A DNA stretch of 64,000 nucleotides from Trichopria drosophilae (GCA_030407085.1 CM059585.1:629001-693000), one strand, 5' to 3'. Shown: positions 49,671-59,830, numbered from the stretch's first letter. Numbers and translations are program-made. Notes: generated by a model from the sequence alone, not told the origin.

Positions 49671-50346
49671 CAGGGTGTCCGAAAAGTATGGAAACACTCA
49701 AATATCTCGGAAAATCGACATCGAATCGTAAAAGTAAAAATACACGTATTCAATGGTTTCAAGAGAGCTATCCAGTGACACCTAACACAACCCCCCACCC
49801 CCACCCGCTGGGGGTGATAGAGGGGGTAACTTAAAAATTTTAAATGGGAACCCCCAATTTTTATTGCAGATTTTGCTTCCTCAGAAAAAGTTACGTAAAT
49901 TTTGCCTACCATTATAATTGTTTTTGTTGACAGATGGCGCTGTAATCAACGAAATTAAAAAATTATTCTAAAAAGTTTTAAAAATGTCGCGAAAAACACA
50001 ACGGATCAAAAAAGTAAAAACACACGTATTTAATGGTTTCAAGAGAGCTATCCAGTGACACCTAACACGACCCCCCACCCCCACAGGCTGGGGGTGATGG
50101 AGGGGGAAACTTAAAAATTTTAAATGGGAACTCCCAAATTTTATTGCAGATTTCTCTTCTTCAGAAAAAGTTACGTAAATTTTACCTATTATAATTATTT
50201 TTGTTAACAGATGGAGCTGCAATCAGCGAACCACGTACCTGGAATAGCGGACCACGTTTCCAAAATTTTAAATGACGTCTTTTGCCTTTAAATATTTCAA
50301 AGTTCACCGATTCTTACCGCGAGGAGGTAGACGATTTTGAGAATCT
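49671..50346 (+). repeat. Left inverted arm of the mariner (two subunits)
   Basis: Two related subunits follow one another (from 49671 and from about 49966). Each carries TTTCAAGAGAGCTATCCAGT, a C-run/G-run block, AGAAAAAGTTACGTAAATTT and CAGATGGCGCTG or CAGATGGAGCTG. After them come GAGGAGGTAGACGATTTTGA and a T-rich stretch that continues the inversion loosely. Such repeated subterminal blocks are candidate transposase binding sites. Confidence 0.88.
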
Positions 50347-50490
50347 TTTTTTTTTATTTTTGTATATTTTTTTTTTGTTTTTACCTTTTATTTGTTTTTT
50401 TTTTATTTTTTTAATTTTTTTTCTATTTTAAAGTTTAAATTTTCCTTCGCTTCTATTTTCTTTACTGGATTTTTAACATGTCTATGCCCA

Positions 50491-51564
50491 CTAATTTATA
50501 AGATGTTCGAATTGAAGTCCTTCAGCAACTTGACAATATCCCAATCGTGCATAGAAGTTATCATAAACTTTTTGCAGCATTTCTTGAGATACTGTATTAG
50601 AACCTTGAATTATTTTTTCTTTCAACTCATCAATGTCTTTTGGTTTCGTTTCGTAGACCTTGTTCTTCAAGAAACCCCAGTAAAAATAGTCCAGAGGAGT
50701 TAGATCAGGTGACCTCGGTGGCCACTCGATCGAACCCCTCCTACCAATCCAACGTCGGGGGAAAATATTATTTAATAGATTGCGTACAATCAAACCAAAA
50801 TGACAAGGAGCTCCATCCTGTTGAAACCAGACATTATCAAACGCTATACCAGCAATATTTCGTATTGCCGGTATAATCTGGTTATTTAACAAATTACAGT
50901 ACCTTTCAGCCGTGAAATTCTCTTCAACGAAGAAAGGCCCAACAATTTGATTGCACAAAATGCCAGCCCAAACATTGATTTTCTGTGGATGTTGTGTGTG
51001 AGTATCTCTCATCCAATGAGGATTTTCGTCCGACCAATATCGTAGGTTGTGCCTATTAACTTCTCCACTCAACTGAAACGTAGCTTCATCAGAGAAGCAT
51101 ATCCAGAAAGGAAATAATTCATTTTCGTCACAACGTCTCATCATTTCCTCACAAAATTCTAATCTCCGATCGAAGTCATCTTCCGAAAGTTCTTGTACAT
51201 ATTTTATTTTATATGGATGGAACTTATTTGCTTTTAATATTTCATGGACAGACGATTTGCCGATACCAGTGGCTTGCGCAATCTTTCTTACCGAAGTATG
51301 GACGTCCTCAACGACACTTGCACAGACCGCTAAACTGTTGTCTTCGTTCGTGGACGTTTTTGGTCTTCCTGATTTTGGTCGATCATTGACAGAGCCAGTA
51401 TCTTGAAACCGAGAAACAGTCTTACAAACAGTTGATTTGCAAATAGGTAGACGATCAGGATGGGTATCATTAAATTGGCGGACGACTTGTTCGTATGTTC
51501 TTTTTTTATCGCCGCATCCTCGCAGAATAAGGATTTCGATCCTTTCTTTTTGTGTCAAAGACAT
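50491..51564 (-). CDS. DD41D Tc1/mariner-superfamily transposase
   Basis: A 357-residue transposase that would cut and insert its element at TA sites in the nucleus. Residues ~1-115 form a paired-type DNA-binding region: a first helix-turn-helix (about 22-55), a basic GRPK linker (66-69) and a second helix-turn-helix (about 90-112). The catalytic domain has D159 (FSDEATF), D250 (WFQQDGAPCH) and D292 (SPDLTPLDYF), with 41 residues between the last two, hence DD41D. This spacing fits the rosa and Visitor (VS) type groups rather than classic DD34D mariner or DD34E Tc1. Length is normal for the superfamily, the frame has no stops or shifts, and the start at 51564 precedes the first HTH without an upstream in-frame candidate. 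There are no introns. Activity is plausible but not shown. Confidence 0.95.
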   Translation of the reverse strand: MSLTQKERIEILILRGCGDKKRTYEQVVRQFNDTHPDRLPICKSTVCKTVSRFQDTGSVNDRPKSGRPKTSTNEDNSLAVCASVVEDVHTSVRKIAQATGIGKSSVHEILKANKFHPYKIKYVQELSEDDFDRRLEFCEEMMRRCDENELFPFWICFSDEATFQLSGEVNRHNLRYWSDENPHWMRDTHTQHPQKINVWAGILCNQIVGPFFVEENFTAERYCNLLNNQIIPAIRNIAGIAFDNVWFQQDGAPCHFGLIVRNLLNNIFPRRWIGRRGSIEWPPRSPDLTPLDYFYWGFLKNKVYETKPKDIDELKEKIIQGSNTVSQEMLQKVYDNFYARLGYCQVAEGLQFEHLIN

Positions 51565-51700
51565 AGTATGCCAAATTACAACAGGAGGCAGAATACAGAA
51601 TGTATCGAAATGGAAGAAATATGAAGCAAAGAATGAAGAAATAAAAGAAATATAAAAAATTAGAAGAAATTCAAATGTTAGAGAAACATTACATTAAGTA

Positions 51701-52150
51701 TCAAATAGCGAGAACGAAGAGAATTGCGATTTTTTGCGGTACGAATTTGACCAAGTTTTCGACAAGAGTGACGCTCGCATGTGTAATTTTCACAAAGCTG
51801 AAAAATAACCGAGACCTTGACTCATTCAAACAATAGAGCTTAACTAATACTAAGACGTGCTGTTTTGATTTGGACGCTGACGATGTTCGATTATTGACTA
51901 CTTTCTCTGTAACACTGGCAGTTGAAAAAATCGACCGAGTGTATGCAATGGGTTTCCGCAAGCGATACCTACAGTACTTTCACACAAGTATACAAAATCA
52001 CAGTCATGCAAGAAAGCCATAACACCATATGCGGATTTGGTCACCATTTACGCTATTCGGATACACGACATTCACTTCCTCGTAGAATAAGGATGTCGAT
52101 TCTTCATTTTTCTGTCAAAAACTTTGTATGCACAATTACAAGGGGGGAGC
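51701..52150 (-). pseudogene. Decayed second copy of the transposase N-terminal third
   Basis: Read on the minus strand, 52150-52070 matches the start of the intact gene: TTGACAGAAAAATGAAGAAT and ATCCTTATTCTACGAGGA correspond to its first ~17 codons. Further on, the frame at 51961-51701 includes VVNNRTSSASKS and HASVTLVENLVK, which align with VNDRPKSGRPK and CASVVEDVHTSV of the intact protein. Upstream non-coding bases also match (GTATGCACAATTACAA versus GTATGCCAAATTACAA). The copy is frameshifted and lacks the catalytic domain. It is a tandem partial duplication or trace of a nested related element. Confidence 0.65.
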
Positions 52151-52280
52151 GAATAAAGAATTTTAATATCTGGAAGAAAAGGTAAGCAAATACATTAAAA
52201 AAAAACATAAAAAAATTTAATAGTGAAGAATAAAAAAAAGGTAAAAAACAGAAATCAAATAAAAAAAAAAGTAAAACAGA

Positions 52281-53264
52281 AGATTCTCAAAATCGTCTAC
52301 CTCCTCGCGGTGAGAATCGGTAAACTAGAAATATTTAAAGGCAAAAGACGTTATTTAAAATTCTGAAAACGTGGTATGCTATTCCATGTACGTCAAGTTA
52401 AATATTTTTTAGTAATTTTTTAATTTCGCAGATTGCAGCTCCATCTGTTAACAAAAATAATTATAATAGGTAAAATTTACGTAACTTTTTCTGAAGAAGA
52501 GAAATCTGCAATAAAATTTGGGAGTTCCCATTTAAAATTTTTAAGTTTCCCCCTCCATCACCCCCAGCCTGTGGGGGTGGGGGGTCGTGTTAGATGTCAC
52601 TGGATAGCTCTCTTGAAACCATTAAATACGTGTGTTTTTACTTTTTTGATCCGTTGTGTTTTTTGCGAGATTTTTAAAACTTTTTAGAATAATTTTTTAA
52701 TTTCGTTGATTACAGCGCCATCTGTCAACAAAAACAATTATAATGGTAGGCAAAATTTACGTAACTTTTTCTGAGGAAGCAAAATCTGCAATAAAAATTG
52801 GGGGTTCCCATTTAAAATTTTGAAGTTACCCCCTCTATCACCCCCAGCGGGTGGGGGTGGGGGGTTGTGTTAGGTGTCACTGGATAGCTCTCTTGAAACC
52901 ATTGAATACGTGTGTTTTTACTTTTTTGATCCGTTGTGTTTTTCGCGAGATTTTTAAAACTTTTTAGAATAATTTTTTAATTTCGTTGATTACAGCGCCA
53001 TCTGTCAACAAAAACAATTATAATGGTAGGCAAAATTTACGTAACTTTTTCTGAGAAAGCAAAATCTGCAATAAAAATTGGGGGTTCCCATTTAAAATTT
53101 TTAAGTTACCCCCTCTATCACCCCCAGCGGGTGGGGGTGGGGGGTTGTGTTAGGTGTCACTGGATAGCTCTCTTGAAACCATTGAATACGTGTATTTTTA
53201 CTTTTTCGATTCGATGTCGATTTTCCGAGATATTTGAGTGTTTCCATACTTTTCGGACACCCTG
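52281..53264 (-). repeat. Right inverted arm of the mariner (three subunits)
   Basis: It is the inverse of the left arm but has one extra ~280-bp subunit. Corresponding positions 52743 and 53023 (ATGGTAGGCAAAATTTACGT) are exactly 280 bp apart, and the two outer subunits are nearly identical. The innermost subunit (about 52430-52700) matches the left inner one. Small differences show that the middle subunit shares some variants with the left terminal unit, as expected after unequal exchange or gap repair. Frames of 84-102 codons in the arms are repeat artefacts. Confidence 0.88.
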
Positions 53265-53276
53265 TATATATATATA

Positions 53277-53641
53277 CAGGGTGTACGAAAAGTCCCGGGA
53301 CGGTTGAATAACTTTCGAAAGAATAAAAATTTCAAAAATCGCCGAAACACGTGATTCGATTTTTCAAACAAGCTATCTTTTGAGGGGGGGTTTCGGCCCC
53401 CCAACCTCAAGGGGGGCGGGGGGCACGAGGGGGGCCAAAAATCTTAAATGGCAACATGGTTTGAGTGGGGGCTCATTTGAAAGGTATTTTCGAGACGAAT
53501 TCAGATCACTGGTCATAGATGGCGCTGCGATCATCAAAAAGATAGCTTGTTTGAAAAATCGAATCACGTGTTTCGGCGATTTTTGAAAATTTTATTCTTT
53601 CGAAAGTTATTCAACCGTCCCGGGACTTTTCGTACACCCTG
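53277..53641. mobile_element. Palindromic MITE with 105-bp ends
   Basis: A 365-bp element in TA (53275-53276 and 53642-53643). The arms 53277-53381 and 53537-53641 are inverse with only one or two mismatches and start CAGGGTGTACGAAAAGTCCC. The first bases are nearly those of the neighbouring mariner (CAGGGTGTnCGAAAAGT). The GC-rich middle holds GATGGCGCTG, also present in the mariner arms. It probably depends on a related transposase. The frames over it are not genes. Confidence 0.9.
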
Positions 53642-54586
53642 TATATCTCATATTTTGTTTTATTCATAAACCTGTTATGCTTACATAATCTCAAAAAACC
53701 AAAGGTGTCCATTTTCTTTTAGGTTAGAAGATATAATTCTTATATTATAGAGGGATTTTGCAGCCAAATTTGGAAACGGTGCATCGAACATTGTTGGAAA
53801 AGTAGTCGGATTCCTGTGTAAAGAATAAATTGACGACTATTACATTACATTAGCATATTTCTTATTTAATTATGCTGCAATTAACAATGTCATAATTTTA
53901 TTACACAATATTTATAAGGAGAAGTATTTAATTTATTGAAAAATCCAGTTGGTGTCACCATATTGGTTTGTAAAATAAAATATTAAAAAATTGAAATTCG
54001 TTCTGCTGAAATTTGTAGACAATAGCAAAAAATATCGAGCATTCAAACATTGAATATAAAAATATCCAGCTTTTTTTAATAACTGTCAAGAAATACAAAT
54101 TTTGTATTCAATGCAAATAAAAAATTCAAAATATTATTATACAAATTTTGATCAGATTTTGAGTTGAACACAGAACAAAATTTCAATTAAATTTGTATCA
54201 TTTCTTATTTTTAAAAATTCTTATTGATCGATTATGGAACACAAATAGTTTATCATTATCACAAACATTATACAGAATTTCACTTTTTCAAGTTACAATG
54301 TCTTGGTTCTTCTCTAATTATAAAACTCTAAAAAAATAATCGTACACCTTTGTATCCACACTCATGGCTACGTATCATTCCGCATCAATCTTGAGAAAGC
54401 ACTTCTACTGACGGGTCCTTCGTAATATTTTTGAAGAGTAAAAGCATCGTATTGTAAATTGATACGAAATCAAAATAAAATAATTTTGAACAAGGTTTTT
54501 CAGTTAAATCTACTTTTAAAGTCAGCACTATTCAGAGTAATTAAAATAAACTCTGTAAAAACAATTTCTTAAACAACTTTTTTAAC
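53642..54586. other. AT-rich non-coding sequence
   Basis: No gene, RNA or repeat end recognised. Confidence 0.6.
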
Positions 54587-54765
54587 ACTCCGGGAGTAGA
54601 ACTCGATTTTGCGCCCTACACAGTGAAATATTCGGGCGCAACTTATCGAGCCTTCATGCCCGTCGTATTACAAAATATCGTATGGAACACCGGTGAAATA
54701 TCAATCTCCGACGAATGCGAAGTACGGGCGAAGCGAATTACGCCCTTGTTACATAATATACTATT
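54587..54765 (+). repeat. Dispersed repeat with GGGCGCAAA motif, copy 2
   Basis: It matches 47441-47586 from TAGAACTCGATTTTGCGCCC to CGCCCTTGTTACATAATATA. It has about 35 bp extra in the middle (ATCTCCGACGAATGCGAAGT). It keeps the alternating motif layout TCGATTTTGCGCCCT, GGGCGCAACTTATCGAG, GCGAATTACGCCC. Confidence 0.65.
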
Positions 54766-55700
54766 ATTAAGGACTCAAATTTTCATCTTTTTACAGTTAA
54801 GAATTTTTTTAAATGAAAGAAATTTAACGAAAAACGAAATAAGCCCTCATTCGTTAAAATCCATTCATTTTTAACAAATTTTTTACTGCTAATAAGAAGA
54901 AATTTTGAATCATTAACAAAAGTTGTTTGGTAAATTATTTTTGTAGGTATCAATCGTTCAAGAATATCATTATTAGTAAAAATTAAATGCTTGGAGTATT
55001 CATAAAGAATACAAAAACATTTTACTCAATTTTAAGAAGCAACTAAAGTTTATGATGTAAAAGGGGCACATATACGATTATTGGAGAATAACAAAAATTG
55101 TAATAAATAATTTACAGATAAAAAATGCAGATGTATATACCTTCATTTCACTTTTTTCACAAATTTCATCCTATAATCTCATTATAAGTCTACTTACATT
55201 TGTTTATGAAAATCTAGCTCAAACTATTGGCATCAGACTTTATACTTTATGCAAGACTAAATAATATTGAATTTATTACCGGACGATCACTACTTACACA
55301 GATACTTCATAAGAAGTAAGTAGTAACGAGCGCAACCGTCAGACACGTTTATTTCATACCATTGAACTTATGAAAATCAAAATTTGGAATTGAACGACGG
55401 GACATTCCAAAAACACAATTAAATATGACAAAGTCGTCAGCACCTTTTGTGCTTCAGGAAATGTAATTTACTTTAGTTCGGTCGACGTAAAGAGCATGTT
55501 TATTATTTTTAGCACGAAAAAAAGAAACAAAAAATGTTATATCTGCGTTACCAACAAGCGAAACTACCAGTTCGCATGAACAATCCAAAATCTCGAAAAA
55601 TAAAAACAATATTTTATCTCAAAAACAAAACAAAAACAGGCAGACGGAGAAACCGCTATCGGATGGGTAAATGCATCGCATTGAAACGACTGGAATGGAC
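54766..55700. other. AT-rich non-coding sequence
   Basis: No gene supported. A small hairpin, CACTACTTAC facing GTAAGTAGT, lies at about 55290-55327. Confidence 0.55.
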
Positions 55701-55744
55701 GTAATATATACGTATATATAACCACGTATTCAGCTAGAAACCGT

Positions 55745-55850
55745 TGACGTCAGGTCAGTCACGCGCACTTGCTCGGTATATATTTGTATTACACACCTGC
55801 CAACATCAGCCGGTTCAGAGACAGATATAAGAAAACCTAGGGGTAAAGTG
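55745..55850 (+). promoter_or_regulatory. Candidate Pol II core promoter with CRE, TATA and initiator
   Basis: A perfect CRE palindrome TGACGTCA (55745-55752), TATATATT (55777-55784) and an initiator-like ATCAGC with its A at 55808 are spaced as in arthropod TATA promoters (TATA 31 bp upstream of the A). A donor-like GG then GTAAAGT begins at 55843, which would give a 35-base leader exon. No coding exon downstream could be linked to it, so it stays a prediction from motif spacing in a region where TATA strings are common. Confidence 0.3.
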
Positions 55851-56293
55851 ACATTGGTCTTCTTTCCAACTTGTGGAATATCGGTTACCGTTAAATACAT
55901 AAAGAAGAAGTATACTTACTCAACGGTCGCGTTTTTCCTTAATCGAAATGATATCTGTATTTACTTAGTGATTAAATACTAAGTCTTTCGATTCCTAATT
56001 ATACCCATTCTATAAATAATTCGTTTCGTCGTAAACATTATAACATTTATTTGTGAGTAATATAATGTAACCAATTTCAAAAATTTTTGCAATGAAATTT
56101 GGAATATTTTCCTTTATGATATTCCCTTCAGACACAATTTTATAATTTTTTTTTATAAAAAAGAATTTTTGGAGAAGGGGAACATGTTCAGTTTGCTTTA
56201 ATAATCTATTTTCTTAACTTTACTACTTAATAATACATCATAAAAAAAGCGGTTGTGACCCTTAGCGAGTCGAAACAATAACTTCCCGATCAA
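55851..56293. other. Non-coding sequence
   Basis: Nothing recognised between the candidate promoter and the next dispersed repeat. Confidence 0.5.
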
Positions 56294-56458
56294 TCTCTCG
56301 TACGGACGTACGTACAAGATCACGGACACAAATTATTGTATTGTTTTTTTGGGTTCTTTGGGGTCTGAAACGTCGACATTTGATGAAAAGCTGTAGCGTA
56401 ATTTTTTGGCGGGAAGTGACCAAATTCAATACTTCGTCCAGACCTTTGGTCGAAGTAA
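56294..56458 (+). repeat. Dispersed repeat with ACGTACGT tract, copy 3
   Basis: ACGGACGTACGTACAAGATC at about 56302 leads to CGGACACAAATTATTGTATT, GTCTGAAACGTCGACATTTG and AGTGACCAAATTCAATACTT. The order of parts is the same as at 5.9-6.05 kb. Similarity is high across ~150 bp. The fold-back copy C starts directly after it. Confidence 0.7.
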
Positions 56459-56472
56459 TAACACTATACATA

Positions 56473-56650
56473 AGCCGACAAGTCAGAAAACCGACAGTCA
56501 AAAAGCCGACAAATAAAAAAACCGACTAGTAAAAAATCGGCATATTGTAAAGAGAATAATACTTTTACCGTGTCGGCTCTTTAATATGTCGGTTTTGTAC
56601 TTGTCGGCTTTTTGATATGTCGGATTTTTTATTTCTCAGTTTTTTGACGC
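56473..56650. repeat. Fold-back family, copy C
   Basis: The left arm has GCCGACAAGTCAGAAAACC, GACAGTCAAAAAGCC, GACAAATAAAAAAACC and GACTAGTAAAAAATCGGC. The right arm has the inverses: GTGTCGGCTCTTTAATATGT, CGGTTTTGTACTTGT, CGGCTTTTTGATATGT and CGGATTTTTTATTT. The centre is ~30 bp. Neither outer edge shows the GGGTGCA terminus of other copies. Confidence 0.7.
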
Positions 56651-56739
56651 GCATCAACAGTTTCCTCACGAAAAATGACGGAATTTGTTAAATAATATCA
56701 TTTTTTCACGTTATTTGTACTATTTTTACTACTTTTTTT

Positions 56740-56890
56740 TGGAATAACTCGAAAACGAAAACCGCTCAGCCGATCATGTTCAAAATCTAATCAGCGCGAA
56801 GTTAGGTCAGGACGCATCGACTAAAAAAAAAAATTAATGAATTCGCTTCATCCGTTGAAGAGAAATCGTTGGACAAAATTTGGTTTTCAT

Positions 56891-56936
<46 letters not shown>

Positions 56937-56954
56937 GCGCACGCACGCACGCAC
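56740..56954. repeat. Dispersed repeat end with a 62-bp alternating CA/CG/ACGC tract
   Basis: AATAACTCGAAAACGAAAAC, CCGCTCAGCCGATCATG and TTCAAAATCTAATCAG precede a microsatellite at 56893-56954. This is made of (AC)n, then (GC)n, then (ACGC)n, with strict purine-pyrimidine alternation. CAAAATCTAATCAG also occurs at 5.77 kb in the ACGT-tract repeat, so these are parts of related interspersed sequence. The 61-codon frame across the tract is not a gene. Confidence 0.6.
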
Positions 56955-56959
56955 CGGGA

Positions 56960-59049
56960 CCTGTAGACCGGGAAGTTAAAAATTTTTGTAGGGTGTTATA
57001 TATTTTTAGTGATATGTGTTAAATTATTCAATTGAAAATATGAAGGATAAACTTTATTTTGGTTTAAGCATGATAAATATTTACCGTAACATCGAGGTTT
57101 GATATCTAATATTGACAGTATTATTATTTTCTTGTATCAAGTGATTGTCAATTTTTTTTATATTTTATTTTTTTATTTTTTCCTGAAGAAATGAAATACT
57201 CATATTTTCACATAGTAAACATTTATCCCATAGTAATTGATAATAATAATCTTGAGTGTAAGAGATAACAACAATATTCGCCGACTATTCACCCTATTGT
57301 ATGCCTAAATTTACTATGTAACATCAACGACATAAATTTGACATAGATTTTACTAGATCCAAAAAAGAATAATTCTATCAATTTGGTTTTTTTTTATTAA
57401 TATATTTAACCTTACATGAGGTTATTTTTAAGATAGTTGATGTGGTTTTTATTAATTGTTTAATGTTTCTTGATTTTTTTTCATATCTGATGAAACGGCG
57501 TATTACTGAAAACTATTATTCATCGTTTCGTAATAACTTTGATCAACACTTTTTCTGTATTGCACTATTGAATAAAAAATATATGTTGTAATTAGGTATC
57601 AGGCAAATAAAAATCATTGTAGCATCTATTAGATATTGAGTTCATCGTGGCAAGTGATGTATGCGACTATTTGACAGTTTTTCTAAAACGTATTTCGGAA
57701 ATTGTTTAAAAGATGGTTATTAGTAAGTCAATAATTTCAAAATAATGAGTATATTACAGACAATATTGTAAATTACTATATATTACATTAATACACTGAT
57801 AGCTGAATAGTAAGAAAAATTATTTTACATTTTTAAATGTTAATGAATTGTTAGAACTAACACATATTCTATGCATAATTAAAAAAACTCTGTTATACGT
57901 AATTTATTTTATATCCTTTAATAAAGATTAGTCAATTTTACAGATTTGAATTTTGTAGAATTTTTGTAGAAAACATTTTTATAGAACAAATTGAATGATA
58001 CCTGATATAATAAAACTCTAAAATTAATCATTTGAAAGCGATTTCAATGTCTACATCATTACAAAATACAAAATTGCAAAATACCCCAGTTTATAAATTG
58101 AACATTTTTTAAATTCATTTTATATCAGTATCCAATCGTATACTTTAATACATATAAGAACACTGTGCGTCTTTGATTTTAATATTAAAATAAATATTAT
58201 TCAAATAACTTTAAATTTACATAATTCGATCGCATAACTTCCTTAAACTTTATTGAAACATCATCTTTATAATAGTTTGTGAACAGTTAGTTAGTTAGTA
58301 GCTATTTCTAGATAGCTTCTTAAGATATCTTTACTCTATAAAATATTACTACATTCATTGATTTGTTAGATATGTTACTGATAATTAAACATTATTTTTA
58401 ACAATTATTGAATTGTTCATATTAAATCAAAACAGTAAGGTTTGTTACTCAATGATATTCTAATAGTTATTGTTGAGAACTATTGGACGGCACCAGTAGT
58501 ATCATATGCTACTTCATTTATTAATATCCGTTTACCTAAAAGGAATTATTTGCTATTCAACTACCATATTCACTATCATATCACATTACATGGTATTTTT
58601 GGATGTTACACAAAAGCCACTCCTTCAATACGAATTATTAACAAATTTTCAATGAAAACGGCGTAACAGGTTATATTAAAAAGACCAATATGGCTAATTG
58701 TAGACATTTGGATTCTTTCGAAATTCATTTCCTATTTAAGTGTTATAACCGAAAAAAGTAGGTGTAAATTTTATAAACATTCGGACCTTAATGGCTTAAA
58801 TGATTAATTTTAAATTTAATAAATAGTAGCTTGTTACCTTCTACTAGCAAATAGTATTCCAACGTAAATCAGTAGCGCATTTGTCGTTGAATTAGTAAAT
58901 TTTGTAATTACTGATTTAAATTTGAAGATTTTAATTATTGTGATCGTTTAAAAAAAATGTTGTTACAATTTAGTCATTTTTGGAAATGATAGCAGAAAAA
59001 AGATTTAGTTACATGCTAAGAATATTCTGTACCAGTTTAGTCAGTTTTA
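56960..59049. other. AT-rich non-coding sequence
   Basis: No gene or RNA supported. TTAGTTAGTTAG-type simple sequence lies near 58285. The 74-codon frame at 58442 has no recognisable content. Confidence 0.55.
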
Positions 59050-59393
59050 GTTACCGTAACAGAAAAATATAAGGGGAGTAAACAATTTCTTAACTTGGTT
59101 AATTTAAATTTATTAATATGTTTTACAAAAATGCATAATTAATGAGTGTATATATTAAACTTGAATTAATTTCCATACAACATACTATTAAATTAAATTT
59201 AATGAAAGATATATGATCAGCAGATAAAGAAAATTATATTGTCATCGTAGGCATTAGAACCAACGACGTAGAATTTGACAATATTCCTTTGACGCGTTTT
59301 ATACGCTACTGCTGCTTGACCGATAAATCCCTTATAATCGAATGAAAATCCCACTTCTACAATGGGAGTCACGGGCGCTAAATAAGAAGCATC
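59050..59393 (+). repeat. ~345-bp dispersed repeat, copy 2
   Basis: Direct counterpart of 32497-32843, from TTACCGTAACAGAAAAATAT to TAAGAAGCATC. Differences are scattered substitutions and a few small indels, fewest in the last ~120 bp. Flanking sequence on the right is unrelated to copy 1, which marks a true repeat edge. Confidence 0.75.
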
Positions 59394-59647
59394 AAACGCG
59401 TATGGAATGTCACGATTATGGACTTTTTGTCATACTCTGACAAAAGTATATAGTAAATTTACTAAATTATTAACCATGTATTGTCTCATAAATATATTTC
59501 AAATGAAATTTAGCACACGGAAATAAAAGTTAGCACAACGATTAAATATGTCCCTCCAAATACGAAAAATAGTAAACATGCCCCGACTACTTTTTCTAGT
59601 TGGCGTTACCATTTTAGTTTAGTTGGTATGTTTACAACTTTTATTAG

Positions 59648-59830
59648 GTGTGGGTCGAAAAACCGACAAATAAAAAAGCCGACAGTTCAAAAAACCAACA
59701 CTCAAATAAGTGACAATCGAAAAGCCGAATGTCAAAAAACCGACTATTTTTTATGTGTCGGCTTTTCGATTGTCGCTTTTTTGGCTGTCGGTTTTATTAA
59801 TTGTTGTCTTTTTTAGTTGCGAATTTGTCT
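59648..59830. repeat. Fold-back family, copy D
   Basis: The left arm begins at the family terminus (GGTGTGGGTCGAAAAACC) and continues GACAAATAAAAAAGCC, GACAGTTCAAAAAACC, AACACTCAAATAAG, GACAATCGAAAAGCC and GAATGTCAAAAAACC. The right arm holds the inverses (GTGTCGGCTTTTCGATTGT, CGCTTTTTTGGCTGT, CGGTTTTATTAATTGT) and decays after that. The centre is only ~15 bp, so the transcript would fold into a nearly continuous hairpin. Confidence 0.72.

Larger units (their letters stand above)
49671..53264 (-). mobile_element. Complete DD41D Tc1/mariner-type transposon with long inverted arms
   Basis: A 3594-bp element bounded by TA on both sides. Both ends read CAGGGTGTCCGAAAAGTATG, and the outer ~290 bp of the two sides differ at only a few positions. 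The arms extend to at least 50346 on the left and back to at least 52281 on the right. Between them lie an intact transposase gene and a decayed duplicate of its 5' third. Near-identity of the arms and an unbroken frame indicate recent insertion. The direction given is that of the transposase. Confidence 0.92.

Noticed and set aside
49604..50222. Frames of 84-102 codons in the mariner left arm, with near copies in the right arm
   Set aside because: Repeated because the inverted arms are repeated; they start in non-coding subunits and run into TA microsatellite or terminal sequence.
51922..52185. 87-codon plus-strand frame within the mariner
   Set aside because: Antisense to the decayed duplicate of the transposase start, so it is a shadow of that pseudogene.
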